A stretch of 42,645 nt of DNA from Lachnospiraceae bacterium (GCA_017453865.1 JAFTEC010000029.1:1-42645); one strand, 5' to 3'; counted from the first letter of the stretch, positions 24,288 to 33,124 are shown. A program made the numbers and translations. Notes: generated from the sequence alone by a model not told the origin.

Positions 24288-26510
24288 ATGGATGCTTCTG
24301 AAAATAAGAGTGGAAATGGTCTTGACCGGTATCTGTCGCCTCTTGCCATTTGGGCGATATCCGTAGGTACCGCAATAGGGTGGGGATCCTTTGTTGTTAC
24401 GGGTAATTCCTATCTTTCAAGTGCCGGACCCTTGGGGAGCGTCCTCGGAATCCTGATCGGTGCTGCCGTTATGGTGGTTGTCGCCAGAAATTACCATTAT
24501 ATGATGGAGATTTTTCCTGATTCCGGCGGCGCCTATACATATACCAGAACTACCTTTGGCTTTGACTACGGCTTCCTTACAGCCTGGTTTTTGGGACTGA
24601 CCTATGTGTCCATTTTCTGGGCAAATGTCACCTCACTTCCCATATTTGCCGGTTATTTTTTGGGTGATCTTTTCCGTTTCGGTTTTCATTATTCCGTTTT
24701 CGGTTACGAGATCTATTTCGGGGAAATACTGCTCTCAATGGCAGCCATAGTGATATCGGTGCTTTTTTGCACATTGACGAAAAAGCTGAAGATATTGGTG
24801 GTGATCGTGCTTTCTCTTGTTTTTTCCGTCGGGATCACGGTTTGCTTTGTTTTGGCATTTATCCGGCTCGGAGGGAATTATGAGGTTATGAAGCCGGTCT
24901 TCATACCCGGTGGAAACATTGCTTTCCAGATAGCGCACATCGCCTGCATTTCTCCCTGGGCGTTCATCGGATTTGAAAATATATCCAATCTTACGGAGGA
25001 GATCAATTTCCCCGTAAAAAAGGTATTCAGGATATTGCTTATTTCCATTCTGACGGTTACGCTTCTCTATATTTTCCTGTTTCTTCTTTCGGTGTCTGCC
25101 TTTCCTCCGGAGTATGACAGCTGGCTTTCGTATATCAGAGACACCGGTTCCTTAAGCGGACTAAAGGGTCTGCCCGCGTTCTATGCCGCAAACAGGAATA
25201 TCGGGCCTGCAGGGGAGATAGTACTTCTCTTTGTCCTCTTTTCGGTTGTTATCACCAGTCTTATCGGCAATACTCTGGCATTGAGCCGCCTTATGTATGC
25301 ATTGTCAAAGGATCAGGTCATGCCGGAAAAATATTCAAGGCTTAACAGGCAGAAGAGCCCTGTGGATGCATTCAGGCTCATCGTGATCGTATCGCTCATC
25401 ATTCCTTTTTTCGGACGGACCGCTGTTGGGTGGATCGTGGATGTGACAACACTCGGAGCTACCATTATTTACGGCTTTGTTTCGGGCTCCGCTTTTATAA
25501 AGGCCCGGAAGGAGGGTCGGGTGGTCGAGACCGTAACGGGTCTGTTGGGTGTCATTGTCATGATTGTTTTTGTGGTGATGCTCTTACTTCCGAATTTTCT
25601 GTACACCGGGGCGATGGCTACGGAATCCTATTTCCTTTTTGCTGTCTGGGCCGTGATCGGAATTATATTCTTCCGGCATATCCTGCTCCATGACCATAAG
25701 GACAGAAGGTTTGGAAAAACAGGAATTGTATGGGTGGTACTTCTTATGCTGATACTTATGACAAGCCTTGAATGGGTGAAGCAGATCTCGGCTATTTATA
25801 CCCGAACCTCAATGGAGAATATCATCTCCCATTACAGGCTGGAAAGCACGGAAGAAGAACAGGATCAGACGACGGATGATTTTGTCAGGGCTGAAATGGA
25901 AAAGCTTGGACTGATCAATAATTATTCGATCGGTGTTACCCTTATTCTTTTTACCTTTGCCGTGTGGATCATCTTAAGCAACCAGTCAATAATGGTGAAG
26001 CGTGAAACCGAACACGAAAGAGAACTGAACGAAGCAAGGGCAGCCGCATATACGGATCCTCTTACCGGAGTGAAGAGCAAGGCAGCTTACGCTGCGAGAG
26101 AGAGCCAGTTTGAGAATCTGGTAAACAGCAGGGATATTGAAGAATTTGCAGTAGTAGTCTGCGATATAAACGGGTTAAAGCAGGTAAATGACTCCATGGG
26201 GCATAAGGAGGGGGATGAGCTTATCAAGAGTGCCTGCCGTATGATTTGCGGGCTGTTCAAGCACAGCCCTGTTTTCAGGGTAGGCGGAGACGAATTTGTG
26301 GTGCTGCTGACCGGACAGGACTATGAGAGAAGACTGGAGATCATGGAGGATCTGAACAGAAGGGTCGAATATAATAAAATGAACTGCCAGGTAGTGATCG
26401 CGGCAGGCTTATCCGAATACGTTCCGGAAACGGACAAAACCTACCGCGAGGTCTTTGAAAGAGCCGATGCCCTTATGTATGTGAGAAAAAATGAACTGAA
26501 GAACGGGTGA
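24288..26510 (+). CDS. APC-type amino acid permease fused to a GGDEF (diguanylate cyclase) domain
   Basis: 740 residues. Residues 15-465 form an APC superfamily transporter: opening motif TAIGWGSFVVTG, FPDSGGAYTYTRTTFG (76-91), and about twelve membrane helices. Two extra helices (about 479-497 and 546-566) enclose a polar loop of about 48 residues. A short coiled linker leads to a GGDEF domain (about 586-740) with YTDPLTGVKSK, metal Asp D626 in CDINGLKQVND and an intact GGDEF (666-670). The inhibitory RxxD site before GGDEF is replaced by FKHS. The domain should make cyclic di-GMP at the inner membrane face. Whether the permease part still transports or only senses is open. Ligand is probably an amino acid or amine. 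Confidence 0.9.
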   Translation: MDASENKSGNGLDRYLSPLAIWAISVGTAIGWGSFVVTGNSYLSSAGPLGSVLGILIGAAVMVVVARNYHYMMEIFPDSGGAYTYTRTTFGFDYGFLTAWFLGLTYVSIFWANVTSLPIFAGYFLGDLFRFGFHYSVFGYEIYFGEILLSMAAIVISVLFCTLTKKLKILVVIVLSLVFSVGITVCFVLAFIRLGGNYEVMKPVFIPGGNIAFQIAHIACISPWAFIGFENISNLTEEINFPVKKVFRILLISILTVTLLYIFLFLLSVSAFPPEYDSWLSYIRDTGSLSGLKGLPAFYAANRNIGPAGEIVLLFVLFSVVITSLIGNTLALSRLMYALSKDQVMPEKYSRLNRQKSPVDAFRLIVIVSLIIPFFGRTAVGWIVDVTTLGATIIYGFVSGSAFIKARKEGRVVETVTGLLGVIVMIVFVVMLLLPNFLYTGAMATESYFLFAVWAVIGIIFFRHILLHDHKDRRFGKTGIVWVVLLMLILMTSLEWVKQISAIYTRTSMENIISHYRLESTEEEQDQTTDDFVRAEMEKLGLINNYSIGVTLILFTFAVWIILSNQSIMVKRETEHERELNEARAAAYTDPLTGVKSKAAYAARESQFENLVNSRDIEEFAVVVCDINGLKQVNDSMGHKEGDELIKSACRMICGLFKHSPVFRVGGDEFVVLLTGQDYERRLEIMEDLNRRVEYNKMNCQVVIAAGLSEYVPETDKTYREVFERADALMYVRKNELKNG

Positions 26511-26526
26511 AGGATCTTGATTTCCC

Positions 26527-27816
26527 TCACTCCATACCATCAAAAAGGAGCTCCGCACTTACCAGCCGTACACATACCGTGAAAAGCCTTGCAGCGGTGG
26601 AAAGATCCTCAAGGGTCGGATAAGTCGGAGCTATTCTTATGTTCTTATCCTCGGGGTCATTATGGTAAGGCCAGGTGGAGCCTGCAGGCGTAAGCTTAAC
26701 ACCGGCTTTCATTGCCCTGTCAACTATGAGCTTTGCACTTCCCTTCATCCCGTCGAAGCTTATGAAGTAGCCTCCATTGGGCTTTGTCCATTCAGCGATC
26801 CCGAGTCCTCCGAGATTTTCCTCGAAGATATTTTCCACAGATTCAAACTTTGGCCGGAGTATATCCGCATGTCTTCTCATGTGCTCCGTCATACCGTGGA
26901 TATCCTTGAAGAAACGGACGTGGCGGAGCTGGTTTACCTTGTCATGTCCTATGGTCTGGTTCCTGAGCTGCGTCTTTATGTCCTCCAGATTGTTGGCGCT
27001 GGTGGCAATGGCCGCAAGTCCGCTTCCGGGGAAGGTGATCTTCGACGTGGATGAAAACTTATATACCAGATCCGGATTTCCGGCTCTCTTGCACTCGGCA
27101 AGTATCTCTATAAGGTAATCCTGATGGTCGTCATAAAGGTGGTGTATGCCGTAGGCATTGTCCCAGTATATACGGAAGTCCTTGGCAGCGGGTTTAAGTC
27201 TCGCGAAGCGCCTTACCGTTTCGTCGCTGTAGGAGTAGCCCTGGGGATTTGAGTATTTCGGAACACACCAGATACCCTTTATTGCCTTGTCCTCCGCAAC
27301 CATCTTCTCCACTATGCCCATATCGGGACCTGCAGGCGTCATGGGAACGGGGAGCATCTCTATGCCGAAGTATTCCGTTATGCTGAAATGCCGGTCATAG
27401 CCGGGAACCGGACACAGCCACTTTACCTTGTCAAGCTTACACCAGGGAGTATTTCCCATAACCCCGTGGGTAAAGGAACGGGAGATCTGGTCATACATGA
27501 CATTGAGGGAAGAATTTCCGTAGATCAGGATGTTTTTCGGGTTATTCTCCATCATATCCCCCAAAAGCTCCCTTGCTTCCTGAATACCCTCCAGCAGTCC
27601 GTAATTCCGGCAGTCGGTGCCGTCAGCGCAGGAGAGATCCGCACGGGAATTCAGGGCATCCATCATACCCATTGAGAGATCGAGCTGATCAAGACAGGGC
27701 TTACCCCTGCTCATATCCAGCTTCAGCTCCATTCCCTGATATTTCCTGTATTCTGACCGGAGGCTCTCTATCTCAACGGACAGCTCTTCTTTAGTCATTT
27801 CAAGATATGATTTCAT
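26527..27816 (-). CDS. PLP-dependent aminotransferase, aspartate aminotransferase-like (PF12897 type)
   Basis: 429 residues, fold type I. Landmarks are MSRGKPCLDQLDLS (35-48), YGNSSLNVMYDQ, N190 in KYSNPQGYSYS, D219 in YWDNAYGIHH and the Schiff-base lysine K259 in FSSTSKITFPGSG. This subgroup resembles the MocR-like/subgroup Ic aspartate aminotransferases. It likely interconverts aspartate or alanine with 2-oxo acids in the cytoplasm. GAGAGGTG precedes ATG by 6 bases on the minus strand. It is convergent with the permease-GGDEF gene and divergent from the ECF operon. Confidence 0.9.
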   Translation of the reverse strand: MKSYLEMTKEELSVEIESLRSEYRKYQGMELKLDMSRGKPCLDQLDLSMGMMDALNSRADLSCADGTDCRNYGLLEGIQEARELLGDMMENNPKNILIYGNSSLNVMYDQISRSFTHGVMGNTPWCKLDKVKWLCPVPGYDRHFSITEYFGIEMLPVPMTPAGPDMGIVEKMVAEDKAIKGIWCVPKYSNPQGYSYSDETVRRFARLKPAAKDFRIYWDNAYGIHHLYDDHQDYLIEILAECKRAGNPDLVYKFSSTSKITFPGSGLAAIATSANNLEDIKTQLRNQTIGHDKVNQLRHVRFFKDIHGMTEHMRRHADILRPKFESVENIFEENLGGLGIAEWTKPNGGYFISFDGMKGSAKLIVDRAMKAGVKLTPAGSTWPYHNDPEDKNIRIAPTYPTLEDLSTAARLFTVCVRLVSAELLFDGME

Positions 27817-27875
27817 TTATTGCACCTCTCTTAATGAATGTAATTCTGAAGGCCAAAATGCCGAGGTTTTAATAC

Positions 27876-27899
27876 GTCACTTGCGGTTCCGCAAGTGAC
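27876..27899. promoter_or_regulatory. 24-base near-perfect palindrome in the divergent region
   Basis: GTCACTTGCGG and CCGCAAGTGAC are exact inverse complements separated by TT. It lies in the 224-base gap between the aminotransferase (minus) and the ECF operon (plus), 65-90 bases upstream of the operon's predicted promoter. It could be an operator for the NiaR-like domain encoded in the operon, or an RNA hairpin in the aminotransferase leader. No T-run follows on either strand, so a terminator is unlikely. Confidence 0.5.
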
Positions 27900-27962
27900 T
27901 GTTCTGAATAGTTACTTGGGTCTTCCTTATTCTATCAGAAATCTCCCATTTTGAAAAACCGA

Positions 27963-27991
27963 TTGACTTAAGGGTGTTGAGGCTGTAAAAT
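27963..27991 (+). promoter_or_regulatory. Promoter of the ECF operon
   Basis: TTGACT (27963-27968), a 17-base spacer and TAAAAT (27986-27991). It lies about 50 bases before the first ATG. TGTCTTGTCA lies between -10 and the start, but no clear dyad overlaps the promoter. Confidence 0.6.
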
Positions 27992-28040
27992 CAGTTATAC
28001 ATTTACATCTGTCTTGTCACCTTAAAGGAGCGTAAATTTA

Positions 28041-28607
28041 ATGAAAAAAGATCTTCTGCTTGTCATAGATATGCAGAATGTTTACGGGCAGGGAGGAGCC
28101 TGGTGCTGTCCGGGATCCGGAAGGGCCGCGGATAATATCCTGAAGCTTATCCGAAACGGAGGGGACGGCCTTAATGTTATTTTTACGAGATTTCTTTCGG
28201 ATGACTCAGCGGAGGGTGCCTGGAGGGATTACAACCTGGAAAACGCGGACATCAATAATGATGCCTATGCAAACGAAATGATGGAAGCTATGGAGGAGGA
28301 ATTAAAGAAGCATCCCCTTTACACCAAATCGGTTTATTCCTCTCTTTCGATTCCCGAGGTAAAAAGGGCAGTATGTGAGGCGGACAGGGTTCTTCTGTCC
28401 GGAGTGGTGGCAGAATGCTGTGTACTGTCAACGGCCTTCGCCGCTATAGATGAGGGGGCACAGGTAATTTATCTAAAGGATTGTGTTTCGGGACTGGATA
28501 AGGTGACCGAAAAGGCCACCGAAACCGTTCTTTCAGGTCTCGTTCCTCTTCAGGTCAGGATAATGACAGGTGACGAATATCTTTTGGAAAAGCGAAACGC
28601 CGGATAG
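28041..28607 (+). CDS. Isochorismatase-like cysteine hydrolase
   Basis: 188 residues with the cysteine-hydrolase triad: D10 (LLVIDMQN), K96 (YTKSVYSS) and C127 (GVVAECCVLSTA). Family members hydrolyse amides or vinyl ethers: nicotinamide, isochorismate, ureidoacrylate, N-carbamoylsarcosine. The metal-binding DxH...H of nicotinamidases is not present (FTRFLSDDSAEGAW occupies that area), so a plain PncA assignment is not supported. AAAGGAG precedes ATG by 10 bases. It leads an operon with an ECF transporter and a NiaR-PfkB fusion, suggesting it works on the imported compound or releases it. Confidence 0.85.
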   Translation: MKKDLLLVIDMQNVYGQGGAWCCPGSGRAADNILKLIRNGGDGLNVIFTRFLSDDSAEGAWRDYNLENADINNDAYANEMMEAMEEELKKHPLYTKSVYSSLSIPEVKRAVCEADRVLLSGVVAECCVLSTAFAAIDEGAQVIYLKDCVSGLDKVTEKATETVLSGLVPLQVRIMTGDEYLLEKRNAG

Positions 28608-28636
28608 CCGGAAAGACAGACAAAGGAGAAAAGATC

Positions 28637-29239
28637 ATGTCAAATATTTTCAAAACAAAACTCAATGCAGCTACTATAGTTCTGATACCTGCCTGTATAG
28701 GTATCAATTATCTCGGGAAGCTTTTTGCGCAGTTTCTGAAGCTCCCGCTGTGGCTTGACTGCATAGGCACCTGCATCGGAGCCGCCCTCGGCGGTCCCGT
28801 GATCGGTGGTATCTGCGGAGCGGTCAATAATATCATCTACGGTCTTACCACCGGAGATAATATCTCCCTTGTTTACGCTCTCACAAGCCTTGGAATAGGT
28901 ATTGCGGTAGGTATCACCGCGAGGCTGGGCTTTATGGAGACATTTCCGAAATCCTTCGTATGTGCCCTTGCGGGAGGACTTGCCGCGGTGATCATTTCCA
29001 CTCCCTTAAACGTGATGTTCTGGGGAGGCACCACGGGTAATGTCTGGGGCGATGCACTCTTTGCCGTAACACAGGCAAACGGAATGCCGGTAGTCGTCGG
29101 ATCCTTCCTTGACGAGCTTGTGGTTGATGTGCCGGACAAGATACTGACGGTCATAATCGCCTTCCTGATCCTTAAGGGTCTTCCGGCGAAGCTTAAGGCT
29201 CTTTATGATGTGAATGCGGAGATAGAAAGACTGGATTAA
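28637..29239 (+). CDS. ECF transporter S (substrate-binding) component
   Basis: 200 residues, mostly hydrophobic, with five to six membrane segments. The start ATIVLIPACIGINYLGKLFA has small residues at the TM1 face that docks to EcfT. WLDCIGTCIGAALGGPVIGGICGAVNNIIYGL is typical of S components of the CD3073-like class, as far as I recall. S components bind a vitamin or related compound and are energised by EcfT plus two ATPases, which follow here. The substrate is not readable; the operon hints at a pyridine or nucleoside-like compound. AAAGGAG lies about 9 bases before ATG. Confidence 0.85.
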   Translation: MSNIFKTKLNAATIVLIPACIGINYLGKLFAQFLKLPLWLDCIGTCIGAALGGPVIGGICGAVNNIIYGLTTGDNISLVYALTSLGIGIAVGITARLGFMETFPKSFVCALAGGLAAVIISTPLNVMFWGGTTGNVWGDALFAVTQANGMPVVVGSFLDELVVDVPDKILTVIIAFLILKGLPAKLKALYDVNAEIERLD

Positions 29240-30016
29240 ATGAGCGCATTAAGTCTCTATGTGGATAAGGGGAGCTTCTTAAATAAGCTGCACCCCTATA
29301 CAAAGCTTCTGTATGTTTTTGCGGCGATACTGATCCCGCTTATCGGGGGAAGGCTTCTCATCTTCCCCCTTACCATACTGTTCAGCCTGATACTCCTTCT
29401 GACCGGGAGGGTCTTCAGGCGGGCCCTGCCCCTTGTGGCATTTTCCTTTACCCTTATCATTGTGATCTTTCTGATACAGGGGCTTTTTTATCATAAGAAC
29501 GAGAATCCGCTTTTTAATATCCGGATACTGACCTTTTACAGGGAGGGCGTGATATATGCGGCGGGCATAGCCTTAAATATCTTAAACATGCTCTTAAGCT
29601 TTGCGGTGTTCGTACTCACCACCGCACCGCAGGATCTGGTGGAGGAAATGGAGAAAAACGGTTTTTCACCGAAATTCGGATATGTCATCAATTCTGTTTT
29701 CCAGATAGTACCCCAGATGATGAAGACCAGGGATACCATAGTCGATGCCCAGAGAAGCAGAGGCATGGAAACCGAAGGCTCCCTGTTCACCAGGATCCGG
29801 GCCTTTCTTCCCCTTATCTCTCCCGTTGTAATGAGTGCCCTCATTAATACCAGGGAAAGGGCTATAGCCCTGGAGGTACGGGGCTTCGGGAGAAGGAATA
29901 AGAGAAGCTATATCACGGACAGGAAAAAGAGTTGCGCCGATATAGTCATAAGCATTATTCTGGCGGTCCTTATCCTTGCTGTTTCTGTATGGAGGATACT
30001 GTCATGCCTATCATAA
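29240..30016 (+). CDS. ECF transporter transmembrane component EcfT (CbiQ family)
   Basis: 258 residues. Four to five membrane helices frame a cytoplasmic helical region with the two coupling motifs AQRSRG (170-175) and ALEVRG (210-215), variants of the Ala-Arg-Gly motifs that grip the ATPases. The ATG follows the S-component stop without a gap. The 3' end overlaps the ATPase gene by 13 bases. It is the scaffold of a dedicated ECF transporter. Confidence 0.92.
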   Translation: MSALSLYVDKGSFLNKLHPYTKLLYVFAAILIPLIGGRLLIFPLTILFSLILLLTGRVFRRALPLVAFSFTLIIVIFLIQGLFYHKNENPLFNIRILTFYREGVIYAAGIALNILNMLLSFAVFVLTTAPQDLVEEMEKNGFSPKFGYVINSVFQIVPQMMKTRDTIVDAQRSRGMETEGSLFTRIRAFLPLISPVVMSALINTRERAIALEVRGFGRRNKRSYITDRKKSCADIVISIILAVLILAVSVWRILSCLS

Positions 30017-31653
30017 AAGCAGAGCACTTAAAGGACAGATATCCCAATACGGAGAAGCTTGCATTAAACGATATTTCCCTTGAGATAGAGAAGGGGGAAT
30101 TTATCGGGATAGCCGGAAGGAACGGCGCAGGAAAGAGCAGCCTCGGTCAGGCGATAAACGGTCTGGTGCCAAGATTTTATAACGGTGCTTACGGAGGCAG
30201 GGTTGAGGTGAACGGGAGAGTGGTGGCAGAGACTCCGGTTGAGGAAATGTGCGAGTTTGTGGGACTTATCTTCCAGAATCCCTTTAACCAGCTGTCGGGA
30301 GCGGCGGAAACGGTTTTTAATGAAGTGGCATACGGACTTCAGAACCTCGGAACAGAGCCGGATGTCATCCTGTCACGTGTGGAACAGGTATTAAAGCGGC
30401 TTGATATCTGGCAGTACAGGGACAGAAATCCCTTTGAGCTGTCGGGCGGGCAGATGCAGAGAGTCGCTATTGCAAGTATCCTCTGTATGGAGCCTGACAT
30501 AATAATCCTTGATGAGCCCACGTCCCAGCTTGATCCCCAGGGAACCGAGGAGGTTTTCAGGGTTGTGGATGACCTGACCGAAACCGGCATCACCATCATA
30601 ATGATTGAGCAGAAGCTTGAGAAGCTCGCCCATTACGCTGACAGGATCATCCTTATGAGCGAAGGACGCGTGATCGATTTTGATACTCCGGAAAGGATCT
30701 TTTCAAGGGATGACCTTTCCAAATACGGAGTGCAGCCTCCGGCCTATACAAGGATATGCAGGGAATACGGACTTTCCCTGCCGGACGGTACATATCCTGT
30801 GAAGCTCGAGGATACGAGGAAGCTTTTTCTGGAAAAGAATATAAGGCCAGAGAGAGAAGCGGAGGAGCATATTTCCCGCGTGAGAAATGTATCCTCCGGT
30901 ACTGAGGAGCTCTTCAGGATGGAGAATGTGGATTTCCATTATACGGAAGGAACGCCGATCTTTGATAAGCTTTCCCTGAGCTTAGACAACCGTCCAACTG
31001 CCATAATAGGACAGAACGGTGCGGGAAAGACTACGCTGGTGAGGCTTTTAAAGGGGCTTTTGAAGCCTGTCGGCGGCAGAATATATTTCAAAAAAGATGA
31101 CATTTCGAAGAAAACCGTGGCTATGCTTGCGGATAAGGTGGGATATGTTTTCCAGAATCCCGATGACCAGATATTTAAATATAACGTACTTGATGAGACC
31201 ATGTTCGGACCCTTAAATATCGGGATGACAGCGGAAAAGGCAAGGGAGGAGGCACTGAAGGCTCTGGAACTTATGGGGCTTAAGGGCAGGGAAAACATAA
31301 ATCCCTACGATCTGGAGCTCTATGAGAGGAAGATGACTGCAATTGCCTCGGTGGTCGCCATGGATACGGACGTGATAATTCTTGACGAGCCCACGATCGC
31401 CCAGGATTATGAGGGACGGAAGCTTATCGGAGGGATGATAGGACACCTTTCCTCACGGGGAAAGCTCGTGATAGCCATACTCCATGACATGGATTTTGTG
31501 GAGGAGAATTTTGAGAGAGTTATCGTAATGTCGCACGGCAGGATACTTTCTGAGGGCAGCGCCGGAAAGGTATTTTCAGAGGATGATGTACTGTCGGAAG
31601 CAAAGCTGCAGAAGCCCTATATCACTGCTTTAAGGGAACTGCTTGGAGTCTGA
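30004..31653 (+). CDS. ECF transporter ATPase, two fused ABC domains
   Basis: 549 residues from ATG 30004 (GGAGG 8 bases upstream); an earlier in-frame start is unlikely because it would lie deep in ecfT. Half 1 has Walker A GRNGAGKS (38-45), signature LSGGQ (146-150), Walker B IIILDE, but Gln203 where the H-loop His is expected (MIEQKLE). Half 2 has Walker A GQNGAGKT (336-343), Walker B VIILDE, H-loop His494 (AILHDMD), but the signature is degenerate (LELYERK, 438-443 region). In the head-to-tail dimer the good parts combine into one intact ATP site and the altered parts into another. It powers uptake with EcfT and the S protein. Confidence 0.93.
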   Translation: MPIIKAEHLKDRYPNTEKLALNDISLEIEKGEFIGIAGRNGAGKSSLGQAINGLVPRFYNGAYGGRVEVNGRVVAETPVEEMCEFVGLIFQNPFNQLSGAAETVFNEVAYGLQNLGTEPDVILSRVEQVLKRLDIWQYRDRNPFELSGGQMQRVAIASILCMEPDIIILDEPTSQLDPQGTEEVFRVVDDLTETGITIIMIEQKLEKLAHYADRIILMSEGRVIDFDTPERIFSRDDLSKYGVQPPAYTRICREYGLSLPDGTYPVKLEDTRKLFLEKNIRPEREAEEHISRVRNVSSGTEELFRMENVDFHYTEGTPIFDKLSLSLDNRPTAIIGQNGAGKTTLVRLLKGLLKPVGGRIYFKKDDISKKTVAMLADKVGYVFQNPDDQIFKYNVLDETMFGPLNIGMTAEKAREEALKALELMGLKGRENINPYDLELYERKMTAIASVVAMDTDVIILDEPTIAQDYEGRKLIGGMIGHLSSRGKLVIAILHDMDFVEENFERVIVMSHGRILSEGSAGKVFSEDDVLSEAKLQKPYITALRELLGV

Positions 31654-31657
31654 CCGA

Positions 31658-33112
31658 ATGAAGGGAAACGACAGAAGGAAGAAGATAATCGAATATCTGG
31701 AGGGTGCGAGAGAGCCTGTTTCCGGAAAGAAGCTGGCGTCTCTTTTCAATGTGAGCCGTCAGGTCATAGTGCAGGACATAGCCCTTCTCCGTGCGGAGCG
31801 CTATGAGATCTCCTCAACGAATAACGGGTATCTTCTTTCGAAAAAGAAGAGCGCAGTCCGTGTTTTCAAGGTGAATCACAGCGATGAAGCCGTGGCTGAC
31901 GAGCTGAAGCTTATAACGGATCTCGGGGGACTGGTGCAGGACGTCTTTGTCTACCACAAGGTATACGGGACCGTGAGAGCGGATCTGAATATCGGGAGCA
32001 GGGTGGATATAGAGCATTTTCTGTCGGATATAAAGAGCGGCAAATCCAGTCTTTTGAAAAATGTTACCGCCGGCTATCATTATCACACGGTAAGTGCAAA
32101 TTCCGAGGCGCTTCTCGATATCATACAGGAAAAGCTCAGGGAACGGGGATACCTTGCATCCCTGCAGGACTTTGAACCCGTGGAATTCCGGAAGAAAGGA
32201 AAGGGCTCCCCGAAAAAGAAGGTAAGGATCCTTGGAGCAGGGGTTGCCACCATGGACATCTATCCCGAAAAGAAGAGGATGTATCCCGGCGGAAACGAAT
32301 ATAACGTGGTATGCAATGCAGCGCTCCTAAATGCCGAGGCGGGATTTCTCGGGGTATTCGGGAATTACTTAGCAGGAGAGCTTCTTAAGGAGACCTTGAA
32401 CGAGCTTCGGGTGGATACCTCAAAATGCCGTAATGAAAAGGGCTCCAGCGGTTACAGTATTGTAATACTGAAGGAGGACGGTGACAGGATCTTCCTCGAC
32501 TGGAATAAGGAGGGGGTGACGGATCTCCATCCGGTAAAGTTCACCCCGGAAGAGACAGACTATGTTAAAAGCTTTGACGTTATCACCATGGGACGGGTCG
32601 CGGATGTTACGCCGGAAACCATTAAGCGGCTCCATGAGGATGAGGATATCGGGATATGCTATGACTTCCATTCGGCATTTACCGATGAGGATATCGAAAT
32701 GATAGCGCCGCATGTGAAGTACGGCTTTTTTTCCTGCAGCCACCTCGATGAAGCTGAGATTAGACGGGTATTGAAGAAGGCCGCGGATCTTGGCTGCGGC
32801 ATAGCGGTTGGGACAAGAGGCTGTGATCCCATCATCGCATATGACGGTGAAAGCTATTACGTTCATAAGGTGGAAAAGGTTGATGCAACAGATGCCCTGG
32901 GTGCGGGGGATTCCTTTATCGGAGCCTTTCTGGTCGATTATATTTCGGGCAGAAATGAGGGCCGCCTACGGGAGGAGGGGATAAGACACGCCCTGAAAGC
33001 GGCTGCCTCCCACGCGGCAACGGTGGTCGTAAAAGAGGGCAGTGTAGGTATAGGATATGACTATGATCCGCCGTCCTTCGGAGAAGTAATAAATAAGGAC
33101 AAAACAAAGTAA
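31658..33112 (+). CDS. Fusion of NiaR-type repressor (HTH + 3H domain) with PfkB sugar/nucleoside kinase
   Basis: 484 residues from ATG 31658 (GGAG 9 bases upstream). Residues 5-62 are the HTH of the NiaR/YrxA niacin repressor ([20 protein letters not shown]). Residues about 70-168 are the 3H ligand domain: H74, E82, H141 and H143 match, in spacing, the metal ligands I recall for Thermotoga TM1602, and VYHKVYG is conserved. A short linker precedes a PfkB kinase (188-470) with GGNEYNV (211-217) and catalytic D418 in ALGAGDSF; it most resembles FrlD-type kinases. So one chain could sense a niacin-like ligand, bind DNA and phosphorylate a substrate. It closes the ECF operon. Domain calls are firm; the substrate is inference. 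Confidence 0.85.
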   Translation: MKGNDRRKKIIEYLEGAREPVSGKKLASLFNVSRQVIVQDIALLRAERYEISSTNNGYLLSKKKSAVRVFKVNHSDEAVADELKLITDLGGLVQDVFVYHKVYGTVRADLNIGSRVDIEHFLSDIKSGKSSLLKNVTAGYHYHTVSANSEALLDIIQEKLRERGYLASLQDFEPVEFRKKGKGSPKKKVRILGAGVATMDIYPEKKRMYPGGNEYNVVCNAALLNAEAGFLGVFGNYLAGELLKETLNELRVDTSKCRNEKGSSGYSIVILKEDGDRIFLDWNKEGVTDLHPVKFTPEETDYVKSFDVITMGRVADVTPETIKRLHEDEDIGICYDFHSAFTDEDIEMIAPHVKYGFFSCSHLDEAEIRRVLKKAADLGCGIAVGTRGCDPIIAYDGESYYVHKVEKVDATDALGAGDSFIGAFLVDYISGRNEGRLREEGIRHALKAAASHAATVVVKEGSVGIGYDYDPPSFGEVINKDKTK

Positions 33113-33124
33113 AAGTGATATACT
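33096..33124 (+). promoter_or_regulatory. Extended -10 promoter for rubrerythrin
   Basis: TATACT (33119-33124) preceded by TGA forms an extended -10. AGGACA (33096-33101) at 17 bases is a partial -35. It overlaps the stop region of the fusion gene, and no PerR-like box was recognised. Confidence 0.5.

Noticed and set aside
26505-26535. Bidirectional terminator between permease-GGDEF and aminotransferase genes
   Set aside because: GTGAAGGA and TCCCTCAC pair imperfectly and no T-run follows; not convincing.
28011-28020. TGTCTTGTCA as a NiaR operator
   Set aside because: It is not a dyad, and I cannot recall the NiaR consensus precisely enough to claim a match.
28041-28607. Assignment as nicotinamidase PncA
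   Set aside because: The Asp-Lys-Cys triad is present but the DxH...H metal site of nicotinamidases is missing; kept as a generic cysteine hydrolase.
29932-30003. Longer start for the ECF ATPase
   Set aside because: It lies inside ecfT without a ribosome site; ATG 30004 with GGAGG matches the family start.
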